Source: Methanomassiliicoccales archaeon
GTDB taxonomy: Archaea; Thermoplasmatota; Thermoplasmata; RBG-16-68-12; SOIM01
DNA length: 64,000 nt
Assembly: GCA_004377185.1 (NCBI GenBank)
Contig: SOIM01000033.1
Span: 1 to 64,000 of the forward strand
Reading direction: 5' to 3'
The number at the start of each line of letters is the position of its first letter. Within the stretch, counting starts at the first letter, position 1. Positions 24,229 through 32,183 of the stretch are shown here, piece after piece. The notes beneath the pieces are model-generated. The model was not told the DNA's origin, ran no database searches, and was given only the letters and a program-made list of their open reading frames with translations. Both the position numbers and the translations under genes were made by a program.

Positions 24229-24847
24229 CTTGACCAATCCAACCACCCTCGTCCTTCTTCCATATAGGGACAATCTTCTTCAGTTCGTCCACCCCCCATC
24301 TGCACGCCTCGAAGGCGTCCTTTCTGTGCGGAGCGCTGACCCCGATGACCACGATGTTCTCCCCTATTGCCAGTGTGCCCGTCCTGTGGATCATCTCCAT
24401 CTTCTCAATCCTGAACAACCCTTTCGCCTTCTGGGCCAATTCATCCATCTTCTCTTCGACCATTTCCGGGTAGCTCTCGATGCTGAGCTCTTGAACCCCT
24501 GGGTCCTTCCTGACGACTCCTACGAAGAAAACGACGGCTCCGGTCCCCTCGGTCTTCAGAGAGGCCAACAACTCCTCGATATGAATATCATCACCTGCTC
24601 CAGACCCTCCGCTGACAGGAGGCAACAGTGCAACCTCATCGCCCTCCTTCAGGGTTAGGTCCGCGTCCGCGTACTTCTTGTTCACGGAACACACAATTGA
24701 TTCCGCCCAGTTCTTCAACTTCGGGTATTTGTCGTAAATGAGAGAGAGCAGTTCACCCAAACTGGCCCCATCATTGAGCTCCAGCTCGATCTGCCCCTCT
24801 CCCGCTGCCTCCCGGTAGCTTGCAAAGAACTTCACGGATACCTTCAT
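24221..24847 (-). CDS. moaDE: MoaD-MoaE fusion (molybdopterin synthase)
   Basis: A 208-residue fusion. Residues 1-81 are MoaD (ubiquitin fold: VKFFASYREAAGEGQIELEL, then EVALLPPVSGG). The double Gly that must be a free C-terminus to carry the thiocarboxylate is followed directly by SGAGDD and a MoaE domain (VVFFVGVVRKDPG, THE HR motif IGVSAPHRKDAFEAC and the catalytic PIWKKDE). Comparable MoaX of Mycobacterium tuberculosis is cut after the Gly, before Ser. A cleavage here is inferred. It starts one base after the moaA stop and overlaps moaC. Confidence 0.92.
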   Translation of the reverse strand: MKVSVKFFASYREAAGEGQIELELNDGASLGELLSLIYDKYPKLKNWAESIVCSVNKKYADADLTLKEGDEVALLPPVSGGSGAGDDIHIEELLASLKTEGTGAVVFFVGVVRKDPGVQELSIESYPEMVEEKMDELAQKAKGLFRIEKMEMIHRTGTLAIGENIVVIGVSAPHRKDAFEACRWGVDELKKIVPIWKKDEGGWIGQDD

Positions 24848-24848
24848 G

Positions 24849-25769
24849 TCAATCCCAGTATGGTCTTCTGTGAGAAATTGCTTTGGCGAACAGCTCCTTC
24901 AAGGTCTCTTCGTCCTCCCCCGCCCTGAGAAGGTGCAGGGTATCGACCTCCCCCGAATTTGTCAGCAGGCAGGGCTTTATCCTTCCGTCGCTGGTCACCC
25001 TGATCCGCCTGCAGTTTGCACAGAAATCCTTGTTGCCCATGGACCGGACCACCTCTACAACCGCCGTGCTGCCGTTCACCCTGAAGGAGTATCTCATCCT
25101 GTTGTGTATCTCGTTCACCCCGGTCCCTGACGCCCAGGATGCCAGCGCTCCCTCGAAACCTGATAGATCATAGTGATAGGTCTGATAGAAGGGGGAACCG
25201 ATATCCTCTTTCCTCGAGGTGAGCTCTATCAACTGAAGGGTCGCGCTCTTTTCTGCGGAGAACACAACGAGGTCCTCCAGCTCCCCGTCGTTCAACCCTT
25301 TCAACACAACCGTGTTGAATTTGCTGGATTGGAATCCGGCTTCGCTGGCTGCATCCATCCCTTTCAACACCTTGGGAAGATCGTTCCGACCGGTTATCTT
25401 CTCATAGACCAGTTCGTCCAGGGCGTCCAAACTGATGTTGAGCCTTGCCAGACCCGCTTCTCGTAGAGGCAGGGCCAAATCCGCGAGCATGACGCCGTTC
25501 GTAGTGAGCGAGACCTCGTTGAGGTGTTCGGAGCACACTGCCACGATCTGCACAATGTCCTCCTTGAGCAGGGGTTCGCCGCCAGTGATCTTGACCTTCT
25601 TCACACCGATGGAGGCTGCGGCCCTGATCACCTTCTCGATCTCGCCCGCGCTCATTTCCTTCCGTGATGGGACTTGCCCCTCATTGTGGCAATAGATGCA
25701 GCTCTGATTGCATCTCTGTGTAACCGCGAGGCGGAGGCTCAGTACCTCCCTGCCATACCGGTCAATCAT
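24849..25769 (-). CDS. moaA: GTP 3',8-cyclase (radical SAM)
   Basis: About 306 residues. The radical SAM cluster is TQRCNQSCIYCHNEG; SAM-binding ITGGEPLL follows. The second 4Fe-4S cluster is CANCRRIRVTSDGRIKPC, which binds GTP. There is no terminal Gly-Gly like bacterial MoaA, whose tail is needed for catalysis; the end is SHRRPYWD. TATA ACTTTAAGC centred near 25797 is about 27 bp from the ATG at 25769, which favours that start over the ATG at 25781 and suggests leaderless transcription. First gene of the moa operon. Confidence 0.94.
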   Translation of the reverse strand: MIDRYGREVLSLRLAVTQRCNQSCIYCHNEGQVPSRKEMSAGEIEKVIRAAASIGVKKVKITGGEPLLKEDIVQIVAVCSEHLNEVSLTTNGVMLADLALPLREAGLARLNISLDALDELVYEKITGRNDLPKVLKGMDAASEAGFQSSKFNTVVLKGLNDGELEDLVVFSAEKSATLQLIELTSRKEDIGSPFYQTYHYDLSGFEGALASWASGTGVNEIHNRMRYSFRVNGSTAVVEVVRSMGNKDFCANCRRIRVTSDGRIKPCLLTNSGEVDTLHLLRAGEDEETLKELFAKAISHRRPYWD

Positions 25770-25881
25770 TGATATGTACATAGAAGCATAACGCTTAAAG
25801 TTTGCTGGGTCGAGGGGGGGACCCCTTGATTTCCACTGGAGAACGAAAGGGTTATATCAATTCGAGATTGATGGTTGGGAC

Positions 25882-27135
25882 GTGGACATAGTACTCGTAT
25901 CTTTCGAAGGGAGGAACGAAGAGATCATGGAGTTGGTAGATTCCATAGGCTTCAGGGTCTTGAAGGAGTTTCAGCAGAAGAGGAGCAAAGGGGACCCACG
26001 CTTCTTCGTAGGCAGAGGGAAGATGGAGGAGGTAAAGGAGTTTGTTAAGGAGAACGAGGTGGATATCGTTGTCTTTGACGGAGAGCTGAGCGCCTCCCAG
26101 CACTATCACCTGGAAAGTGCCATTGGAATAAGGTGCACGGACAGGATCGGAATGATACTAGACCTATTCGCCACAAGGGCTCACACAAAGGAGTCCAAGC
26201 TACAGGTTGAGTTGGCGAGGATAGAATATGAGCTACCGCTGTTAAGGGAGTGGATATCGAAAAGAAAGGTGGATGAGAGACCCGGCTTCCTAGCGGGGGG
26301 AGAATACAGGGTTGACACCTACTATGAACACGCAAGGAAAAGAAAGAAAAGAATGAATCAGGAATTGAAGAAGATAGCAAAAGAGAGGGAGCTCAGAAGG
26401 GAGTTGAGGAGGGAGAGTGGATTCGTACTGGTCAGCATCGTGGGCTACGCCAATGCCGGGAAGAGTTCCCTGCTGAATGCGCTCAGTGGAGAGGACATAT
26501 TGGTTGAGGATAGATTGTTCTCCACCTTGTCGACCACCACCAGAAGATTCCAGGATTCAAAGAAGAAGATACTCCTGACCGATACTGTGGGATTCATAGA
26601 GAACTTGCCAGTGCGACTGATAGAGCCTTTCAGGTCAACATTGGAGGAGGTCTTTCTATCTGATATCATCTTGTTGTTGTTGGACGGATCGGATCCCACT
26701 GAAGATTTTGAGAGGAAACTGACGGTCGCGTTGAACATACTTCTCCCCGAGACACAGCCGGATAACATCATTCCAGTAATCAACAAGATAGATCTGATAT
26801 CTGCCAAGGAAACGGTTATCAAAGAGGATATTATCCAAGGCTCCGATCTTCACCACGGAGCGAGCTCTATCTCCATAAAGGAAGATAATGGCCTGCATGA
26901 TCTGGTGGAAAGAGTGTACCGTCTCTCCCTTCCCCCTCTATCACTGAAAATCAAAGTACCGATGGAGGATGGAATATCATCCCTTTTATCTTGGTTGCAC
27001 GAGAACAGTGTGGTGGAGAGCGTATCCTATGGTGAGACGGTCCGCATAACCCTGCGTTGTGACGAAGCAACAGTGAAGAACATAACCGAGAAGGTTGATC
27101 ATCTGGGTGGGAATACAGATATAGATGCTATTTGA
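25882..27135 (+). CDS. hflX: GTPase HflX
   Basis: A 417-residue HflX: N-terminal HflX domain with GDPRFFVGRGKMEEV and DRIGMILDLFATRAHTKESK, a coiled-coil linker (RKRKKRMNQELKKIAKEREL), then the G domain with G1 GYANAGKSS, G3 LLTDTVGFI and G4 NKID, and a C-terminal domain. It binds ribosomes and rescues or splits stalled subunits. The GTG at 25882 is about 28 bp downstream of TATA GGTTATATC (25849-25857), so it is probably leaderless. Its 3' end overlaps the convergent membrane protein by eight bases. Confidence 0.94.
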   Translation: MDIVLVSFEGRNEEIMELVDSIGFRVLKEFQQKRSKGDPRFFVGRGKMEEVKEFVKENEVDIVVFDGELSASQHYHLESAIGIRCTDRIGMILDLFATRAHTKESKLQVELARIEYELPLLREWISKRKVDERPGFLAGGEYRVDTYYEHARKRKKRMNQELKKIAKERELRRELRRESGFVLVSIVGYANAGKSSLLNALSGEDILVEDRLFSTLSTTTRRFQDSKKKILLTDTVGFIENLPVRLIEPFRSTLEEVFLSDIILLLLDGSDPTEDFERKLTVALNILLPETQPDNIIPVINKIDLISAKETVIKEDIIQGSDLHHGASSISIKEDNGLHDLVERVYRLSLPPLSLKIKVPMEDGISSLLSWLHENSVVESVSYGETVRITLRCDEATVKNITEKVDHLGGNTDIDAI

Positions 27136-27502
27136 CCCTGAGTTCTTTTCTTCTCTCTTCCATCGTGTCCCGATGTTTCTGTGTCAGGAAATAAGCCAGC
27201 TCTTCGATTCTATCTAGGTTTCGTACAAACACGGCCTTGCTGTCCGTGGTGACCAATCTGGTGAATTCTCGCCTTTTTCTTATACCGTCAAAGAAGTACC
27301 ATCCACCGCCCATAAGAAGTATGGGACCGACAACGGTCATCCAAACAATCCAACCCCCGATCCCGTCAAGGATGTTCTTGAGAAAATAGGGTAGGCCGCC
27401 TTCAAAAAGGTATTTCATCATGACGAAAACAGTCATGATTATGCCTATCATAAAGATCATCGAACTGAGCTCTAACGAGTATTCTCTAAGGAATTTTGCC
27501 AT
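27128..27502 (-). CDS. Two-helix membrane protein
   Basis: A 124-residue protein with two transmembrane helices (SMIFMIGIIMTVFVMMKYL and WIVWMTVVGPILLMGGGWYF) and a basic/helical cytoplasmic C-terminus (TRLVTTDSKAVFVRNLDRIEELAYF). The tail recalls a Thermoplasmata family of unknown function (possibly DUF3198), which I could not check. It is convergent with hflX and overlaps its end by eight bases. A weak TATA lies near 27535-27543 on the minus strand. Confidence 0.65.
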   Translation of the reverse strand: MAKFLREYSLELSSMIFMIGIIMTVFVMMKYLFEGGLPYFLKNILDGIGGWIVWMTVVGPILLMGGGWYFFDGIRKRREFTRLVTTDSKAVFVRNLDRIEELAYFLTQKHRDTMEERRKELRVK

Positions 27503-27617
27503 CGCAGTCTACCATCAAAACACCAACAGGGTAAAAAGGTTTATCCCTCTCAGGGCACCTTTCTCGGTGTCCACAGGAAACGGTGGGGTGGGTGTCTTCT
27601 TTGAGAGGAGGGCATTC

Positions 27618-27821
27618 CTACTTCTTCACCGACCAGAGTACGTACGGAGGGCGCTCTTCGTTCCGGACCGCTTTTCCCTCCGCTTCCAGAATGAGGAGGT
27701 ACTTTGAAGCCGTGGGAGCGGACAGTTCCGCTCTTTTGGCGATTTCCTTCACCGATTTCTCTAACTTGCCCAGCGAATTGAAGATCCTCCTCTTCAAATC
27801 GGTCTCCTTTTTCTTTCCCAT
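27618..27821 (-). CDS. Small winged-helix transcription regulator
   Basis: A 67-residue DNA-binding domain: LEKSVKEIAKRAELSAPTASKYLLILEAEGKAV is a helix-turn-helix followed by a wing (NEERPPYVLWSVKK). It is one minimal winged helix without an effector domain. SD GGAGGA directly precedes the ATG. A palindrome CCCCTAGGGG (27836-27845) lies in its leader and could be its own operator. It is transcribed away from nrdJ; TATA-like sequences lie near 27875-27895. Confidence 0.75.
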   Translation of the reverse strand: MGKKKETDLKRRIFNSLGKLEKSVKEIAKRAELSAPTASKYLLILEAEGKAVRNEERPPYVLWSVKK

Positions 27822-27835
27822 GTTCCTCCTCTTCC

Positions 27836-27845
27836 CCCTAGGGGA
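27836..27845. promoter_or_regulatory. Perfect palindrome in regulator leader
   Basis: CCCCTAGGGG, flanked by TTC and AA so that it nearly extends to TTCCCCTAGGGGAA with one extra C. It lies 15-24 bases upstream of the winged-helix ATG, where a bound regulator would block transcription or elongation. Confidence 0.45.
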
Positions 27846-27941
27846 ATCCAGGATAATCTTCCTGCCTTTAATAGTTTCCTTTAATACTAATGTTAAATAT
27901 CTACCTTAACGCAAATCATTTGTCATTGTTCGCAAAAATAG

Positions 27942-28115
27942 AGTTAAATAAGACACCGCTATTACGGTAGAATCGAGGGAAGTAGCGCATTCTGTTGAGC
28001 TGTTTGCGTTGCCCCCAGCATCTATTGGTTAGTGGAAGAGGAGGGCATCTGCCTCCGCAGTTAGTCGTTTCGTCACTGACCTGCGAACCCGTTCCGTGAA
28101 GTCGGACGTGAGTTG
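27942..28115 (+). promoter_or_regulatory. Promoter and long structured 5' leader of nrdJ
   Basis: TATA AGTTAAATA (27942-27950) predicts transcription near 27972, leaving a leader of about 144 nt; most genes here have 0-45 nt. Three stems follow each other: GGAGG/CCTCC (28040-28056, seven-base loop); CGCAGTTAGT with ACTGA-C-CTGCG (28056-28085, ten pairs, one bulged C); and GT(T)CCG with CGGAC (28091-28107). The last stem includes the 5' half of the SD-like GGACGTGA (28104-28111), five bases before the ATG. This would allow control by sequestering the SD. No cobalamin-riboswitch box was recognised. Confidence 0.5.
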
Positions 28116-30407
28116 ATGGAGACCGCAGGAAAACATCTGCAGAAGGATTCCGAGCAATCGGTGGTCGAGAGCGTTCCGGGCCTTACTGAAAATGCCATGA
28201 CGGTACTGGAGAGGAGGTATCTCAGGAAGGACGTGAACGGAAAGGTGATCGAGACCCCGAAGCAGATGTTTTGGAGGGCGGCCAAGAACATCGCTCGGGC
28301 CGACCTTCTCTACAATCCCATGGCGGATGAGAAGGCGGTTGCAAGAGAGTTCTATGAGTTAATGACGAGTCTGCAGTTCGTTCCGAATTCCCCCACGCTC
28401 ATGAACGCGGGCAGGGAGTTGCAGCAGCTATCCGCTTGTTTCGTTCTGGAGATCAAGGATTCTATGGAAAGCATATTCGAGGCCCTGAAGAACACGGCAC
28501 TCATTCACAAGAGCGGAGGAGGGACAGGGTTCTCCTTCTCCAGCCTGAGGCCCAAGAACGACGTGGTCCTCTCCACCAAGGGCGTCTCGAGTGGCCCCAT
28601 ATCCTTCATGGAGGTCTTCAACGCCGCGACAGAGGCCGTGAAGCAGGGCGGGACCAGGAGAGGAGCCAACATGGCCATTCTCAGGGTGGACCATCCCGAT
28701 ATCATGGACTTCATCACCTGCAAGCAGGACAACCGGGCCATCACCAACTTCAACATCTCGGTGGGAATAACCGAGGACTTCATGAAGGCGGCCGCGGAGG
28801 ACCGGGAATACGATTTGATTAATCCAAGGACTGGCAAAAAGACCGGAAGCCTGAGAGCGAAAGAGATATTCGAGCTCATTGTCGAGATGGCCTGGACCAA
28901 CGGCGAGCCAGGCATCGTCTTTCTGGACCGATTGAATGCCGGTAACCCTACCCCCTCTCTTGGGGCCATCGAGAGCACCAACCCGTGCGGAGAGCAACCC
29001 CTGCTGCCGTATGAATCGTGCAATCTTGGTTCAATCAACCTGTCAAAGATGGTAGGCGATGGCGAGATCGACTACGAGAGATTCGGGAAGGCCATCAGAA
29101 CGGCCGTCCATTTCCTGGACAATGTAATAGACATGAACAACTACCCGCTCGAGAAGATCAAAGAAATGACCCTCGGGAACCGGAAGATCGGTCTCGGTGT
29201 GATGGGCTTCGCGGACATGCTCATCAAACTGGGCATCCCGTACGACTCCCAGGATGCGGTCGAGCTGGGAGAAAGGATAATGATGTTCCTGGAGAAAGAA
29301 TCGAAGAAGGCATCGTTGGAGCTGGCCAAAGAACGCGGTCCCTTCCCCAACTTCGAGATCAGTACGTATAAAGACGGCCCGCCGATCAGAAACGCCACAA
29401 CGACCACGATCGCACCCACCGGGACCATAAGCATAATCGCCGCCTGTTCGAGCGGTATCGAACCACTGTTCGCGGTGGCATTCAAGAGAACGGTTCTTGA
29501 CAGGGACGAACTGATAGAGGTCAACCCGCTTTTCGAAGAGAGGGCGGAGAAAGAAGGATTCTACTCTAAGGATCTCATCGGAGAAATCGCTGACCGGGGA
29601 TCGCTGGCTGGCATGAAGGGGGTTCCAGAGCACCTCCAGCGGCTCTTCGTAACTGCTCACGATATTGCCCCGGAGTGGCACATCAGGATGCAGGCAGCCT
29701 TCCAGAAACATACGGACAACGCTGTTTCAAAAACCGTCAATCTTAAGCATGACGCGACGCGGGAGGACATTACGGAGGTCTATCGTTTGGCGTACGAGCT
29801 GGACTGCAAGGGCGTAACGGTCTACAGGGATGCCAGCAGGGAGTCGCAGGTCCTTTCCACGGGTGCAACGGCAAGGACCAGGGAATCCACAGCGGTAGGT
29901 CTGATGCCACGGCCCAGGCCCTCTGTCACCAAGGGCACAACAATGAAACTGAAAACGGGCTGCGGGACCCTTTATGTTACCATTAATGAGGATGAACACG
30001 GGGTATGCGAAGTCTTCTCCCAGATGGGCAAGTCCGGTGGTTGCGCGGCCTCTCAGTCCGAGGCGGTCAGCAGGCTCATCTCTTTGGCCTTGAGGTCCGG
30101 GGTCGAGATAGAACCCATAATAAAACAGCTCAAAGGAATCAGGTGTCCAGCACCTCTACTGGGCAAGGGCGGGCTGATACTGTCCTGTCCGGACGCGATA
30201 GGTCGGGCCTTGGAGAACTACCTCCAGAGGAGGAGATTGGAGGATCTCGGCGAACCCATCCCGGAGGCAACCACACTTGACAAGTTCGTGGAGAGCCCGT
30301 TGACATTCACGAATGTGGTCGGGGTATGTCCAGACTGTGGGGGAGCCCTGATCCACGAAGGCGGATGCAACGTGTGCAGGTCCTGCGGCTACTCCAAGTG
30401 CGGATAA
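28116..30407 (+). CDS. nrdJ: Adenosylcobalamin-dependent (class II) ribonucleotide reductase
   Basis: A 763-residue class II reductase. Signatures: [13 protein letters not shown], a substrate-site Cys in LSACFVLEI, the loop [12 protein letters not shown], the catalytic [20 protein letters not shown], and [15 protein letters not shown]. The C-terminal 90 residues hold a TSCPD-like domain ([18 protein letters not shown]) and a zinc ribbon [20 protein letters not shown] with a final CysXX-Cys-like pair that can re-reduce the active site. It makes deoxynucleotides without oxygen using B12. Start ATG 28116 (a TTG one codon before is possible). The 3' end overlaps the convergent DUF123 gene by 19 bases. 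Confidence 0.95.
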   Translation: METAGKHLQKDSEQSVVESVPGLTENAMTVLERRYLRKDVNGKVIETPKQMFWRAAKNIARADLLYNPMADEKAVAREFYELMTSLQFVPNSPTLMNAGRELQQLSACFVLEIKDSMESIFEALKNTALIHKSGGGTGFSFSSLRPKNDVVLSTKGVSSGPISFMEVFNAATEAVKQGGTRRGANMAILRVDHPDIMDFITCKQDNRAITNFNISVGITEDFMKAAAEDREYDLINPRTGKKTGSLRAKEIFELIVEMAWTNGEPGIVFLDRLNAGNPTPSLGAIESTNPCGEQPLLPYESCNLGSINLSKMVGDGEIDYERFGKAIRTAVHFLDNVIDMNNYPLEKIKEMTLGNRKIGLGVMGFADMLIKLGIPYDSQDAVELGERIMMFLEKESKKASLELAKERGPFPNFEISTYKDGPPIRNATTTTIAPTGTISIIAACSSGIEPLFAVAFKRTVLDRDELIEVNPLFEERAEKEGFYSKDLIGEIADRGSLAGMKGVPEHLQRLFVTAHDIAPEWHIRMQAAFQKHTDNAVSKTVNLKHDATREDITEVYRLAYELDCKGVTVYRDASRESQVLSTGATARTRESTAVGLMPRPRPSVTKGTTMKLKTGCGTLYVTINEDEHGVCEVFSQMGKSGGCAASQSEAVSRLISLALRSGVEIEPIIKQLKGIRCPAPLLGKGGLILSCPDAIGRALENYLQRRRLEDLGEPIPEATTLDKFVESPLTFTNVVGVCPDCGGALIHEGGCNVCRSCGYSKCG

Positions 30408-30778
30408 TCACCCAGATACACCAGATGTGATGGACATTTACAATCCGAGGAACCGAACCCTTTTGCAACCACTTTCCCTTTTTTCAAGAACACCGAGTTG
30501 ATTTTGCATTCCTTCTTCTCTGAAGAGATCAATGGAAGAAAGCCCACCGGTGCCGCTCTCTCCAGGAAATAGTCGATGTGCCATTTCTTCTTCTTTTCCT
30601 TTCCCAAGTGCCTTCCGATCCTGCCCTCCAATGAGGAAAGTCCTGAACCGGTATAGACGTACAGGCCGCTGGGGAACAGGAAGGTCCCTAGCTTCCCCAC
30701 TTCTATCTCGCAGTCCTCAGGAAGAAACGCCACGATACAGTAGGATCCTTGCACGCTCCGGAGAAGGAAGAACAGCAC
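30389..30778 (-). CDS. DUF123 / GIY-YIG-like protein
   Basis: A 129-residue protein of the DUF123 family, a GIY-YIG nuclease-like fold: [32 protein letters not shown] (GLYVYTGSG replaces GIY-YIG), RIGRHL and [10 protein letters not shown]. The C-terminal part is [18 protein letters not shown]. In some archaea this domain is fused to endonuclease III. Substrate unknown. The start is GTG at 30778; GTG at 30754 is an alternative. TATA TTTAAAT (30816-30822) is shared, by symmetry, with the divergent gdhA. Confidence 0.8.
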   Translation of the reverse strand: MLFFLLRSVQGSYCIVAFLPEDCEIEVGKLGTFLFPSGLYVYTGSGLSSLEGRIGRHLGKEKKKKWHIDYFLERAAPVGFLPLISSEKKECKINSVFLKKGKVVAKGFGSSDCKCPSHLVYLGDYPHLE

Positions 30779-30815
30779 AAAATCCTTTCGAAATCTCCAC
30801 TCTCTAACATAGCAT

Positions 30816-30822
30816 TTAAATC
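30816..30822. promoter_or_regulatory. Shared divergent TATA element
   Basis: TTTAAAT is nearly symmetrical and lies about 27 bp plus a ten-base leader from the GTG of the DUF123 gene, and about 80 bp before gdhA. It could serve both directions, with gdhA then having a leader near 55 nt and SD GGAAGGA. Confidence 0.35.
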
Positions 30823-30898
30823 CTTGAATTATTTCTACCCCACCGCGGTGTCAGCAAATGTCTGGGCACCGCAAAAAAGGTAGAGAGAGGAAGGAAAC

Positions 30899-32149
30899 AT
30901 GACAGAAGAATTGAATCCGTTCAAGATCGCCCAAGAGCAGTTGAAGATAGCTTGCGACGCCCTTGGGTACGACGACTCGGTGTATGGTGCACTGAGCGAG
31001 CCGAAGAGGCTGCTGACGGTCTCTTTGACGGTAAGAATGGACGATGGGGTCTTCAAGACGTTCAAAGGCTTTAGGTGCCAGTACAATGACGTGAGGGGTC
31101 CATGCAAAGGGGGAATACGATATCATCCTGATGAGACGGTCGACACGGTCAAGGCGCTGGCGGCGTGGATGACCTGGAAGTGTGCTGTGGTCGACATTCC
31201 GTTGGGAGGAGGAAAAGGTGGAATCATCTGCAACCCCAAGGAAATGTCAGACATGGAGATTGAAAGGCTCAGCAGGGCCTACATAGATGAGATCGCGAGG
31301 ATAATCGGTCCGACAAAGGATGTGCCCGCCCCGGACGTGTACACCAATCCCCAGATAATGGCCTGGATGATGGACGAGTACAGCCAGATTATGGGTTACA
31401 ATGTACCTGGAGTGATCACGGGAAAGCCAATCGAACTTGGAGGATCCTTGGGAAGAGGGGACGCCACCGCCAGGGGTTGCGTATACACCACAAGGGAGGC
31501 CGCAAAGGAACTGGGCATTGACCTGAAGGGCGCCACGGTCGCGATACAAGGATTTGGAAACGCAGGACAGCACCTTGCCAACCTCATGCACAGACTTCAT
31601 GGTAGCAAGATAGTGGCCGTTAGCGATTCTAAGGGAGGAGTCCTTAACATGAATGGCCTGGAACCCCACGATTTGATAGATTGGAAGACCAAGAACAAGC
31701 AGGTGAAAGGATTCCCGGGCTCCGAGGAGATATCCAACGCGGATTTGCTGGAGATGGACGTGGACGTACTGTTCCCGGCCGCGCTGGAGAATGTGATCAC
31801 GGGAGAGAACGCGGGGAACATCAAGGCCAAGATAATCTCCGAGGCGGCCAATGGCCCGACTACACCGGATGCTGATGACATCCTGTACAAGAACAACGTG
31901 TTCGTCATTGCGGACTTCTTGTGCAACGCGGGCGGAGTCACGGTAAGTTACTTTGAAACCGTCCAGAACACGTACAACTACTATTGGGACGAGAAGGAGG
32001 TTCATGAGAAGCTGGACAAGAAGATGACCAAGGCCTTCTACGATGTACTGACACTCTCTAAGAAGAACAAGATCCACATGAGGACAGCCGCCTACATGGT
32101 GGCGCTTGAGAGAGTGGTACAGGCGATGAGACTAAGGGGCTGGGTCTAG
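30899..32149 (+). CDS. gdhA: Glutamate dehydrogenase
   Basis: A 416-residue Glu/Leu/Phe/Val dehydrogenase: CQYNDVRGPCKGGIRYHP, the catalytic-Lys motif DIPLGGGKGGIICNP, KDVPAPDVYTNPQIMAWMMD, and the nucleotide fold VAIQGFGNAGQHLANLMH followed by VAVSDSKGGV. It interconverts glutamate and 2-oxoglutarate plus ammonia. NAD or NADP preference cannot be fixed by eye; the acidic-free SDSKGG at the end of beta-2 gives no clear signal. With proline dehydrogenase at 41 kb it suggests amino-acid catabolism. A T-rich terminator follows. Confidence 0.95.
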   Translation: MTEELNPFKIAQEQLKIACDALGYDDSVYGALSEPKRLLTVSLTVRMDDGVFKTFKGFRCQYNDVRGPCKGGIRYHPDETVDTVKALAAWMTWKCAVVDIPLGGGKGGIICNPKEMSDMEIERLSRAYIDEIARIIGPTKDVPAPDVYTNPQIMAWMMDEYSQIMGYNVPGVITGKPIELGGSLGRGDATARGCVYTTREAAKELGIDLKGATVAIQGFGNAGQHLANLMHRLHGSKIVAVSDSKGGVLNMNGLEPHDLIDWKTKNKQVKGFPGSEEISNADLLEMDVDVLFPAALENVITGENAGNIKAKIISEAANGPTTPDADDILYKNNVFVIADFLCNAGGVTVSYFETVQNTYNYYWDEKEVHEKLDKKMTKAFYDVLTLSKKNKIHMRTAAYMVALERVVQAMRLRGWV

Positions 32150-32178
32150 CTCCTCTTCTTTCTTTTTTGTTTTTCTGA
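32150..32178 (+). terminator. T-rich terminator after gdhA
   Basis: Directly after the gdhA stop come pyrimidine-rich runs, ending TTCTTTCTTTTTTGTTTTT, a typical archaeal oligo-T termination signal. It lies between convergent gdhA and the FeS oxidoreductase gene. Confidence 0.5.
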
Positions 32179-32183
32179 GGCAA

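Noticed and set aside
28010-28110. tRNA gene
   Set aside because: ATTGGTTAGTGG looks like an A box and GGAGG/CCTCC like an anticodon stem, but the loop lacks U33 and there is no GGTTC-type B box or acceptor stem. I treat it as part of the nrdJ leader.
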